Positions 1-6,006 of a DNA stretch of 6,204 bases are shown here, piece after piece; the first letter of the stretch is position 1, and every line of letters begins with the position of its first letter. The DNA comes from an uncultured Clostridia bacterium (GTDB taxonomy: Bacteria; Bacillota; Clostridia; TANB77; CAG-508), in assembly GCA_948745425.1 (NCBI GenBank), contig CAPZDM010000086.1:1-6204 (forward strand). The letters are read 5' to 3'. The notes beneath the pieces are model-generated. The model saw nothing but the letters and a program-made list of their open reading frames with translations. It made no database searches and was not told the origin of the DNA. The position numbers were made by a program, and so were the translations under genes.

Positions 1-147
1 TTGGGTATCTTATTTTTTATATTTTTATTTTCCCCGAATATATTTTACACTAACACTGCGTAAATATTTATATATCTATACTTTTAACACATTTTATTTA
101 AATAACTGTTATCGAGTAACATATTAAATAATTGATAACAAAATATG

Positions 148-176
148 TTGAATTTATTTAACATATAATATATAAT
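148..176 (+). promoter_or_regulatory. Sigma-A-type promoter of thyA-folA-recU
   Basis: A -35 box TTGAAT (148-153) is separated by exactly 17 bp from a consensus -10 box TATAAT (171-176). Transcription would start near 183 and leave a leader of about 36 nt before the thyA start. A second TATAAT at 164-169 lacks a correctly spaced -35 box. The -35 box lies inside a weak imperfect dyad (ATGTT at 145-149, AACAT at 160-164) that could be an operator, but AT-rich DNA gives such dyads by chance. The rest of 1-147 is AT-rich and non-coding; apart from a small inverted repeat (TGTTA/TAACA, 107-121) I see nothing in it. Confidence 0.7.
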
Positions 177-218
177 ATCAATAAATTGCAAAAAATGTAA
201 AAATAGGAGGAATAAAAA

Positions 219-1079
219 ATGACTCAAGCAGATAAAAATTTTATAGATACATGTAAAGAAATATTAGAACATGGATATTCTTCAGTTGGAACAAATGTTA
301 GAACTATATGGGAAGATGATGGTAGTGAAGCTAATTATATATCAATAGTTGGTGTTACAAATAAATATGATGTAGCAAAAGAATTTCCAATGATAACTTT
401 AAGAAATAATACAAATACAGTAAAAAAAGCAATAGATGAATTGCTTTGGATTTGGCAAAAAAAATCTAATAATGTTAATGATTTGAATTCACATATATGG
501 GATCAATGGGCAGATGAAGACGGAAGTATTGGAAAAGCATATGGATATCAAATGCAAAAAAAATATAACTTTAAAATTGGTTCAGAGATTAAAAATATTG
601 ACCAAGTAGACTATGTGCTAGAATTACTAAAAAACAATCCATCTAGTCGTAGAATTATGACGAATATATTTGATTTTGAAGACTTAAAAGATATGAATTT
701 AGAGCCATGTGCATATGGAACACAATGGTTAGTAAAAGAAGGAAAATTACATTTAATATTAAATCAACGTTCACAAGATATGCTTGCAGCAAATGGATGG
801 AATACAATGCAATATGCAGCACTTTTGCATATGTTTGCACAATGTGCTGGACTAGAGGTAGGAACACTTACACATAATATAGGAGACTGTCATATATATG
901 ATAGACATATTCCACTTGTAGAAAAATTAATAAGTGCAGAACCAATGGATGTATCTCCAAAGCTAATAATAAATAATAACACCAAAAATTTCTATGAATT
1001 TAAAGTAGAGGACTTTGAAATTAAAGGATATGACTACAATAAAGAAATTAATTTAGGAAGAATACCAGTAGCAACATAA
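219..1079 (+). CDS. thyA: Thymidylate synthase ThyA (Bacillus ThyA type)
   Basis: Converts dUMP plus 5,10-methylene-tetrahydrofolate to dTMP plus dihydrofolate in the cytoplasm, the only de novo route to dTMP where no ThyX exists. The 286-aa product is full length (the E. coli enzyme is 264 aa; the Bacillus ThyA class is a little longer). The N-terminal MTQ-DK start, the ELLWIWQ block (about 74-80), HIWDQW (92-97) and NNPSSRR (139-145, phosphate-binding arginines) resemble the B. subtilis ThyA class. The nucleophile is Cys164 in LEPCAYGTQW. QRSQDM (183-188), the dUMP-contacting Asn195 in GWNTMQY and GDCHIYDRH (222-230) complete the active site. As in the Bacillus class, the usual His after the PC motif is missing (PCAY here). 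The ATG at 219 is set by a perfect AGGAGG (205-210) 8 nt upstream. It is the first gene of a probable operon with folA (65-bp gap). Identification is secure. Confidence 0.96.
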   Translation: MTQADKNFIDTCKEILEHGYSSVGTNVRTIWEDDGSEANYISIVGVTNKYDVAKEFPMITLRNNTNTVKKAIDELLWIWQKKSNNVNDLNSHIWDQWADEDGSIGKAYGYQMQKKYNFKIGSEIKNIDQVDYVLELLKNNPSSRRIMTNIFDFEDLKDMNLEPCAYGTQWLVKEGKLHLILNQRSQDMLAANGWNTMQYAALLHMFAQCAGLEVGTLTHNIGDCHIYDRHIPLVEKLISAEPMDVSPKLIINNNTKNFYEFKVEDFEIKGYDYNKEINLGRIPVAT

Positions 1080-1102
1080 TCCTAAAGATTATGTTGCTAC
1101 TG
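1066..1102 (+). repeat. Perfect inverted repeat (hairpin) across the thyA stop codon
   Basis: The last thyA codons (CAGTAGCAACATAAT, 1066-1080, containing the TAA stop) are followed by their exact reverse complement at 1088-1102. One more C-G pair (1081/1087) closes a CUAAA loop, giving a 16-bp stem. No T-run follows on either strand, so it is not a standard Rho-independent terminator. It could stabilise the thyA 3' end, serve as a processing site between thyA and folA, or weakly attenuate transcription; the sequence does not decide. A TATAAT at 1109-1114 follows but has no convincing -35 box. Confidence 0.75.
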
Positions 1103-1144
1103 TACAATTATAATGTAGAAAAATATATAAAGGGGTAATTAGGA

Positions 1145-1630
1145 ATGTTAAGCATAATAGTAGCAAGAGCAAAAAATAATGTAATAGGTAAAAACAATCA
1201 ACTTATTTGGAAAATACCAGATGACTTAAAAAGATTTAAAGAACTAACAACAAATCATACTATAATAATGGGAAGAAAAACATTTGAATCATTAGGGAGA
1301 GTTTTACCAAATAGATTTCATATAATACTAAGTAATGATAAAAATTACAAGGTAGATAATGAAAGTGTAAAAGTAATAAATAATGTTAATGAATTAGATA
1401 AATACGTTGAAGATAATAAAGAACACTTTGTAATAGGTGGGGCAATGATATACAAATTACTTATGCCTAAATGTAATAAATTATACATAACACAGATTGA
1501 AAAAGAATTTGAAGGAGATACTTTCTTTCCAGAAATAAATGAAAAAGAATGGAAAATTATAAAAGAACAAATAGGTCCAAAGGATGATAATGATTTTGAA
1601 TATAGGTATGTAGATTATATAAGACAATAA
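1145..1630 (+). CDS. folA: Dihydrofolate reductase FolA
   Basis: NADPH-dependent reduction of dihydrofolate to tetrahydrofolate, closing the cycle opened by ThyA just upstream. The 161-aa length is typical of chromosomal bacterial DHFR. Visible landmarks: N-terminal LSIIVARAKNNVIG (2-15), the active-site segment LIWKIPDDLKRFK (20-32) with Trp22 and the proton-relay Asp27, the NADPH-binding GRKTFESLG (43-51), the folate-glutamate-binding Arg57 in LPNR, the IGGAMIY coenzyme motif (97-103), and YITQI (114-118) with the conserved Thr116. The usual LPW is LIW here. Translation starts at 1145 behind AAGGGG (1130-1135), 9 nt away. The TAA is 26 bp before the next gene, so co-transcription with thyA and the resolvase gene is likely. 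No promoter with a good -35 box is seen in the thyA-folA gap. Confidence 0.95.
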   Translation: MLSIIVARAKNNVIGKNNQLIWKIPDDLKRFKELTTNHTIIMGRKTFESLGRVLPNRFHIILSNDKNYKVDNESVKVINNVNELDKYVEDNKEHFVIGGAMIYKLLMPKCNKLYITQIEKEFEGDTFFPEINEKEWKIIKEQIGPKDDNDFEYRYVDYIRQ

Positions 1631-1656
1631 TATCTTGGGGGAGAATAGAAAATAAA

Positions 1657-2220
1657 ATGGGTATTTCAATAGAAGAATACAAGAAAATGATTGGAAATAG
1701 TAACATTGGTAAAAATCCTAATAGGCAATTAATTGGTAGTATAAATCATGGATTAGGAGAAAACTTTGAAGCACAAGTGGAAGATATATGTAGTATTTAT
1801 GAGAATAAAAAACTAGCAAAAATAGAAAAAACTCCTGAACCAATGAAGATATTAAAACATATTGAAGATGGAAAATTTGAAACTGTGTTTACAAAAGTTG
1901 CACAACCAGATTTTAAGGGAACAATAAAAGGTGGCAAGACTGTTGTTTTTGATGCTAAATATACAGAAGCAGATAGAATAACATACCAAGTATTAAGCGA
2001 TTTCCAAAGAGAGACTTTATTACAATATAAAGAATTAGGAGCAATAGCTTTTGTATTGGTTGGATTTTCAGATGGAGCAATATATAGAATTGATATAGAA
2101 ACATGGGCAAGTATGAAAGAAAACTTTGGAAGAAAATATTTAAAACAAGAGGAATTAGAAGAAATGTCATTAAGAGCAAAAGAGATAAAAGGTATAATAG
2201 ATTTTTTAAGAATAATATGA
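1657..2220 (+). CDS. recU: RecU-type Holliday-junction resolvase
   Basis: A 187-aa protein matching the pattern of the RecU family of PD-(D/E)XK endonucleases, which cut four-way recombination junctions in Bacillota and their phages (B. subtilis RecU is 206 aa). Seen here: an N-terminal GENFEAQV segment with Glu38; IEKTPEP (56-62), similar to the KKPTP of RecU; the metal-binding Asp85 in PDFKG; Asp99 and Lys101 in FDAKYT; Gln117 in DFQRETL; the hydrophobic core strand AIAFVLVGF (129-137); then an aromatic region with W and Y ending in a GRK-containing helix. All catalytic residues appear intact. It starts 26 bp after folA. A GGGGGAG Shine-Dalgarno (1637-1643) lies 13 nt from the ATG, rather far, suggesting modest translation; no better start is visible. 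No terminator follows it. In Bacillus recU sits beside the ponA penicillin-binding protein gene, not here. Family assignment is by motif, not by search. Confidence 0.8.
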   Translation: MGISIEEYKKMIGNSNIGKNPNRQLIGSINHGLGENFEAQVEDICSIYENKKLAKIEKTPEPMKILKHIEDGKFETVFTKVAQPDFKGTIKGGKTVVFDAKYTEADRITYQVLSDFQRETLLQYKELGAIAFVLVGFSDGAIYRIDIETWASMKENFGRKYLKQEELEEMSLRAKEIKGIIDFLRII

Positions 2221-2233
2221 AAATTTTGTGAAA

Positions 2234-2260
2234 TTAGCACTCTCATATTGACATTGCTAA
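2234..2260 (+). promoter_or_regulatory. CIRCE-like operator (HrcA binding site) of htpG
   Basis: The left arm TTAGCACTC (2234-2242) is a perfect match to the CIRCE consensus. The spacer is exactly 9 nt. The right arm CATTGCTAA (2252-2260) matches GAGTGCTAA at 7 of 9 positions. The right arm overlaps the -35 box of the htpG promoter, and one of its two mismatches (GAG to CAT) supplies the C of TTGACA. The HrcA repressor binding here would block RNA polymerase and be relieved on heat shock. Left-arm identity, spacing and position in front of a chaperone gene make this convincing; HrcA itself is outside the window. Confidence 0.82.
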
Positions 2261-2276
2261 AAACATGAAGTATAAT
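2248..2276 (+). promoter_or_regulatory. Full-consensus sigma-A promoter of htpG
   Basis: TTGACA (2248-2253), a 17-bp spacer and TATAAT (2271-2276) match the vegetative consensus at all twelve positions. Transcription would start near 2283, about 30 nt before the htpG ATG. So strong a promoter, with a CIRCE-like operator over its -35 box, suggests high output held down by a repressor. Confidence 0.85.
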
Positions 2277-2313
2277 ATCCCATAGAAATAAGAAAAAGAA
2301 GGGAAGTTTTTTT

Positions 2314-4194
2314 ATGGGAACAAAACAATTTAAGGCAGAATCAAAAAGATTACTAGATTTAATGATTAATTCTATTTATACAAACAAAGAAATATTTTTA
2401 AGAGAATTAATATCAAACAGTAGTGATGCGATAGACAAGCTATATTATCATTCACTAACAGATAAAAACGAAAATGTAATTAAAAACGATTTTAAAATTA
2501 AAATTGATTTAGACAAAGAAAATAGAACTATTACAATAGAAGACAATGGTTGTGGTATGACAGAAGAAGAATTAGATAAAAATTTAGGAACAATAGCCAA
2601 AAGTGGTTCCCTTGCATTCAAAGAGGAAAATGAAAAGAAAGAAGATATTGACATTATAGGTCAATTTGGAGTAGGCTTTTATTCTGCATTTATGGTAAGT
2701 GATCTAGTAACAGTAGAAAGCAAATCTGAAAATAGTGAACAAGGTTATAAATGGATTTCAAAAGGAGTAGAGGGGTATAGTATAGAACCTTGTGAAAAAG
2801 CAGAAAATGGAACAAAAATTACATTACATATAAAAGAAGATTCAGAAGAAGAAAAATATAGTCAATTTTTAGATAGTTATACAATTCAAGAAATTGTAAA
2901 AAGATATTCAGATTATATACGTTATCCAATACAAATGGAGGTAGAGCACAGTAAGAAAAAAGAAGGAACAGAAGAATATGAAACTATAAAAGAGATAGAA
3001 ACAATAAACTCTATGAAACCTTTATGGAAAAATAATAAGAAGGATATTAAAGAAGAAGAATATGATAATTTTTATACAGAGAAATTTCATGATTATGAAA
3101 AACCTTTAAAAGTAATTCATACATCTGTAGAGGGACAATATAATTATAATGCGTTATTATATATACCTACACATTTACCTTATGATTACTATACAAGTGA
3201 ATATGAAAAAGGATTGCAATTATATTCAAATGGTGTATTAATAATGGATAAATGTGCAGAGTTACTACCAGACTATTTTGGATTTGTAAAAGGATTAGTA
3301 GATAGTGAAGATTTATCATTAAATATATCAAGAGAAATGCTACAGCATGACAGGCAATTAAGGGTTATAGCTAAGAACTTAGAAAACAAAATTAGAACTG
3401 AATTAGAAAACATGTTAAAAAGTGATAGAACAAAATATGAAGAATTTTTCAAAAATTTCGGATTACAATTAAAATATGGAACATATAGTGATTATGGAAT
3501 GAATAAAGATAAATTACAAGATTTATTATTATTTTACTCATCAACAGAAAAAAAATTAGTTACTTTAAAAGAATATGTTTTAAGAATGAAGGAAGATCAA
3601 AAAGATATTTATTATGCCTGTGGAGAAACAATAGACAAAATAGACTTACTACCACAAATAGAAACCATAAAAGATAAAGGATTTGAAATATTATATTTAA
3701 CAGATAATGTAGATGAATTTGCATTACAAGTAATAATGAATTATGAAGAAAAAGCATTTAAAAATGTTTCTGCTGATAACCTAGAATTAGATACAGAAGA
3801 AGAAAAGGAAGAACTAAAAAAGGCAAACGAAGATAACAAAGATATGTTTAATATTATGAAAGAAGCAATCAACAATGAAGTACAAGAGGTTAGATTTACT
3901 CACAGATTAAAAAATCATCCAGTTTGCTTGTCTAGTGAAGGAGCAGTATCTATAGATATGGTAAAAACATTAAACACAATGCCAAATTCTCAAGAAATAA
4001 AAGCATTAACAATTTTAGAAATAAATGAAAATCATCCGATTACAGAACAATTGAAGAAATTATATAAAGAGAATAAAGAAGAACTAAAAAAATATGCACA
4101 AATTTTATACAATGGAGCGAGATTAATAGAAGGACTTACAATAGAAAATCCAACAGAATTTAATAATTTGGTTTGTGAGATAATGACAAAATAA
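2314..4194 (+). CDS. htpG: Chaperone HtpG (bacterial Hsp90)
   Basis: ATP-dependent cytosolic Hsp90 dimer that remodels and protects client proteins, usually with DnaK. At 626 aa it has the standard length of the family (E. coli 624, B. subtilis 626). The N-terminal GHKL ATPase domain (about 1-215) carries KEIFLRELISNSSDA (25-39) with catalytic Glu31 and Mg-binding Asn35, IEDNGCGM (75-82), the lid segment LGTIAKSGS (91-99) and the glycine-rich IGQFGVGFYSAF (115-126). The middle domain (about 225-495) contains NISREMLQ with Arg340, the arginine that contacts the ATP phosphate. The C-terminal dimerisation domain (about 505-626) has no MEEVD tail, as expected in bacteria. GGGAAG (2301-2306) lies 7 nt before the ATG. 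The gene is monocistronic by layout: own promoter and operator upstream, strong terminator 6 bp after the TAA. Confidence 0.97.
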   Translation: MGTKQFKAESKRLLDLMINSIYTNKEIFLRELISNSSDAIDKLYYHSLTDKNENVIKNDFKIKIDLDKENRTITIEDNGCGMTEEELDKNLGTIAKSGSLAFKEENEKKEDIDIIGQFGVGFYSAFMVSDLVTVESKSENSEQGYKWISKGVEGYSIEPCEKAENGTKITLHIKEDSEEEKYSQFLDSYTIQEIVKRYSDYIRYPIQMEVEHSKKKEGTEEYETIKEIETINSMKPLWKNNKKDIKEEEYDNFYTEKFHDYEKPLKVIHTSVEGQYNYNALLYIPTHLPYDYYTSEYEKGLQLYSNGVLIMDKCAELLPDYFGFVKGLVDSEDLSLNISREMLQHDRQLRVIAKNLENKIRTELENMLKSDRTKYEEFFKNFGLQLKYGTYSDYGMNKDKLQDLLLFYSSTEKKLVTLKEYVLRMKEDQKDIYYACGETIDKIDLLPQIETIKDKGFEILYLTDNVDEFALQVIMNYEEKAFKNVSADNLELDTEEEKEELKKANEDNKDMFNIMKEAINNEVQEVRFTHRLKNHPVCLSSEGAVSIDMVKTLNTMPNSQEIKALTILEINENHPITEQLKKLYKENKEELKKYAQILYNGARLIEGLTIENPTEFNNLVCEIMTK

Positions 4195-4200
4195 TGCTTA

Positions 4201-4236
4201 ATAACAAAAGGCACGATTTATCGTGCCTTTTGTTAT
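4201..4236. terminator. Bidirectional Rho-independent terminator between htpG and sua5
   Basis: A perfect 16-bp stem (ATAACAAAAGGCACGA at 4201-4216 pairs with 4221-4236) closes on a TTTA loop. The base of the stem is an A-run on one side and a T-run on the other, so transcripts from either strand get a GC-rich hairpin followed by U residues. It serves htpG from the left and the convergent sua5 from the right; the sua5 stop codon (4233-4235) lies within the right arm. Confidence 0.92.
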
Positions 4237-5240
4237 ATCTTAATAAAATCATCACATGCTTTCATAAGTCTATTCATAATTGCAAGCCCAACACCTTTAT
4301 TTTTAACACCTTCAATAATTACAATATCAGGATTGAAACTATCAGCTTTTCTTAAATTAGAAAAAATATTTTTTGCTATTTCATCTAAGCAAGTTCCCAT
4401 ATCAATAACTGTTTTTACATTATATTTATTAATATTTTCATGTTTAGCAATTATTACAGGAGAGGAATAAGTATTTGCAATTTCATTTATCTTACATACC
4501 ATTTTTTCATTATCATTACTAATAACTAGGAGAGATTTACTGTTTAATGTATAGTGGTCATAATTACTACTTGGAATGTTGGAAGGCGAATATTCATAAT
4601 CTTTAATTACAGTACCAGCAATTTTTTCTATCTGTTCATCTGTTATACTTCCAGGTCTTAAAATGTGAGGGATATTATCTATTACTTTAACAATAGTAGA
4701 TTCAATTCCAATAGAACTATTTCCACCATCTATCATATAATCTACTTTGTTTTTAAAGTCATTATATAAATCATCAAAATTTGTTCCACTAGGTTTACCT
4801 GAAATATTAGCACTAGGTGCAGCAATAGGAACATTAGCAAGTTCTACAAGTTCTTTGGCGATTATTCCACTAGGCATACGAACTCCAACAGTATCTCCAT
4901 TTGCAGTAAGAATTGAAGGAACTATTGGCTTTTTCTTCAAAACAATAGTAAAAGGACCAGGGAAGAATGCATTCATTAATTTATACTCAATTTCTGAAAT
5001 CTCTTTTGCAATACTTTCTATCATTTCAATATTACTTACTAATAAATTAATAGGATTATTCTCGTTTCTACCTTTTGCAATATATATCTTTTTTACAGCA
5101 TTTTTGTCTAATCCATTAGCCCCAAGACCATAAACTGTTTCAGTGGGAAATAGAACAAGACCACCATTTTTAATAATTTGTGCTGCTTCCTTTAATTTTG
5201 TATAATGATTATCATTTTTTAAATCTAAAATTTTAGTCAT
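4233..5240 (-). CDS. tsaC: Threonylcarbamoyl-AMP synthase (Sua5/YwlC, two-domain TsaC)
   Basis: Makes threonylcarbamoyl-AMP from threonine, bicarbonate and ATP, the first step of the t6A37 modification of ANN-decoding tRNAs; TsaD/B/E then transfer the group. At 335 aa it is the long Sua5 form. The YrdC domain (about 12-205) shows GGLVLFPTETVYGLG (26-40), AKGRNENNPINLL (55-67), FPGPFTIVLKK (93-103), GVRMPS (119-124), PIAAPSANISGKPSGTN (138-154), IESTIVKV (179-186) and LRPGSIT (194-200). The C-terminal Sua5 domain (about 233-335) ends in GLAIMNRLMKA, typical of the family. The linker carries HYTLN (229-233), whereas HYAP is usual, so a conserved proline is lost. GAAAGGGA (5253-5246) lies 5 nt before the ATG. 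It has its own promoter in the 66-bp gap after the toxin gene. Confidence 0.95.
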   Translation of the reverse strand: MTKILDLKNDNHYTKLKEAAQIIKNGGLVLFPTETVYGLGANGLDKNAVKKIYIAKGRNENNPINLLVSNIEMIESIAKEISEIEYKLMNAFFPGPFTIVLKKKPIVPSILTANGDTVGVRMPSGIIAKELVELANVPIAAPSANISGKPSGTNFDDLYNDFKNKVDYMIDGGNSSIGIESTIVKVIDNIPHILRPGSITDEQIEKIAGTVIKDYEYSPSNIPSSNYDHYTLNSKSLLVISNDNEKMVCKINEIANTYSSPVIIAKHENINKYNVKTVIDMGTCLDEIAKNIFSNLRKADSFNPDIVIIEGVKNKGVGLAIMNRLMKACDDFIKI

Positions 5241-5274
5241 ATAAATCCCTTTCTTGAATTTAGATATTTTTTAT

Positions 5275-5303
5275 ATTATACGACAAAATGTGTTAATTTA
5301 CAA
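5275..5303 (-). promoter_or_regulatory. Promoter of sua5
   Basis: Read on the - strand: TTGTAA (5303-5298), a 17-bp spacer, then TATAAT (5280-5275). The -35 box begins only 3 bp after the toxin stop codon. The expected start near 5268 gives a leader of about 27 nt. No terminator separates the toxin gene from this promoter, so toxin transcripts may also read into sua5. Confidence 0.65.
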
Positions 5304-5306
5304 TAT

Positions 5307-5849
5307 TTACTTTTTTATGTTAATGTGATATTCAATGCATTTCTCCTCTAATAACTTAAAATCGCAACTTAAATCTTTATAAAATTTAGACATTTTATTT
5401 TCTTGTGATTTAACAACTATATTATATAATCTTTTTGCTTTATCTAAAATTTTCATTCTATTTTTAGGAATATTTATATAGGAATATTGTTCTGAAAGTA
5501 ATCTTTTATATGTATAACTTTTACTTTTTATATCCAATAGAGAAACACATTCTTGAGGTACAGGTATCATATCTGAAAATCTAATAATACCTAAATCACT
5601 TTTATTTTTTTTATTAATAATTTTAAAGAAGGAAAGATTATCTTTATATGTTTTATGCTTTGGCTTTGAAGAAAATAGAGGTGCAAAATAAAAATAGTCT
5701 TCTACAAGAATTAATACTCCTATATATGGTCTTTTTTGATTTTTATTGTATGCAATATGTTTATCAAATTGACTTAAGTAGTTAATATAATTATTATCTA
5801 TTACATAGAAATTTAATTTACCTAATTTAATTTTTTTATTGTTATTCAT
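5307..5849 (-). CDS. toxN: Type III toxin, ToxN/AbiQ-family endoribonuclease
   Basis: A 180-aa protein recognised as the ToxN/AbiQ toxin of type III toxin-antitoxin systems, an endoribonuclease that cuts mRNA and its own antitoxin RNA and often acts in phage abortive infection. Segments resembling ToxN in order: LNFYVIDNNYINYLSQFD (12-29), KRPYIGVLI (39-47), YFAPLFSSKPKHK (54-66), FKIINKKNKSDLGIIRF (75-91), MIPVP (94-98), the VSLLDI block (102-107), YKRLLSEQ (113-120) and a C-terminal LLEEK segment. Ser60 and Lys62 lie where ToxN has its catalytic-loop Ser and Lys; the Thr of that TSPK loop aligns with Phe59. I chose ATG 5849 over an in-frame ATG at 5864: the former has GGAG (5858-5855) 5 nt away, the latter sits in the terminator U-tract with no ribosome site. 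Context is decisive: a repeat RNA and terminator lie directly upstream on the same strand. Confidence 0.9.
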   Translation of the reverse strand: MNNNKKIKLGKLNFYVIDNNYINYLSQFDKHIAYNKNQKRPYIGVLILVEDYFYFAPLFSSKPKHKTYKDNLSFFKIINKKNKSDLGIIRFSDMIPVPQECVSLLDIKSKSYTYKRLLSEQYSYINIPKNRMKILDKAKRLYNIVVKSQENKMSKFYKDLSCDFKLLEEKCIEYHINIKK

Positions 5850-5862
5850 AAATTCTCCAATC

Positions 5863-5894
5863 ATAAAAATAGGGGATACTTTTCAGTACCCCCC
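5863..5894 (-). terminator. Terminator between antitoxin RNA and toxin gene
   Basis: In - strand RNA, positions 5894-5871 form an unbroken 10-bp stem with a GAAA tetraloop, including two G-U pairs (5889/5876 and 5894/5871). It is followed by AUUUUUAU (5870-5863). On the + strand the inner G-U becomes an A/C mismatch, so the fold favours - strand transcription, although an A8/T8 run on the far side (5898-5905) could give some activity in the other direction. A leaky terminator between antitoxin repeats and toxin is the standard design of type III systems: most transcripts stop as antitoxin and few continue into the toxin. Confidence 0.9.
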
Positions 5895-5905
5895 ATATTT
5901 TTTTT

Positions 5906-5950
5906 GGAAACTCGTTTATAGTAAAACTAAAGGCTCGTTTCTAACCTAAT
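5906..5950 (-). repeat. Antitoxin repeat 3 (toxin-proximal)
   Basis: A 45-nt unit read downward from 5950. Outer stem: AGGUU (5947-5943) with AGCCU (5935-5931), including one U-G pair. Pseudoknot helix: GAAAC (5941-5937) with GUUUC (5911-5907). Internal hairpin: UAGU (5929-5926) with ACUA (5922-5919) around UUU. It runs into an A8 tract and then the terminator. Confidence 0.85.
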
Positions 5951-6006
5951 GTTGAATAGGATATTCGTTTATAGGATTAATCCTAAAGGCTCATATCTAA
6001 CCTAAT
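5951..6006 (-). repeat. Antitoxin repeat 2 (central)
   Basis: A 56-nt unit read downward from 6006. Outer stem: AGGUU (6003-5999) with AGCCU (5991-5987), including one U-G pair. Pseudoknot helix: GAUAU (5997-5993) with AUAUC (5964-5960). Internal hairpin: UAGGA (5985-5981) with UCCUA (5976-5972) around UUAA, a perfect 14-nt palindrome. It ends in a CUAUUCAAC linker. Confidence 0.85.

Noticed and set aside
1088..1114. Promoter for folA using TATAAT at 1109-1114
   Set aside because: The sequence 17-18 bp upstream (AGATTA/AAGATT) is not a -35 box and there is no extended -10 TG; it falls in the hairpin arm.
1..2220. Integrated prophage fragment
   Set aside because: No integrase, structural gene, att repeat or composition shift is visible; the three genes alone do not establish phage origin.
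1797..2246. 149-codon open frame on the - strand opposite the RecU gene
   Set aside because: It is antisense to a gene with clear family motifs, its translation shows no recognisable domain, and no ribosome site was evident.
4747..5133. 128-codon open frame on the + strand opposite sua5
   Set aside because: It lies wholly inside the conserved YrdC-coding region and its hydrophobic product is a by-product of the opposite strand's codons.
5850..5864. Upstream in-frame ATG (5864) as toxin start
   Set aside because: It lies in the terminator U-tract with no ribosome-binding site; ATG 5849 has GGAG at 5 nt and leaves a protein that still starts before the conserved region.
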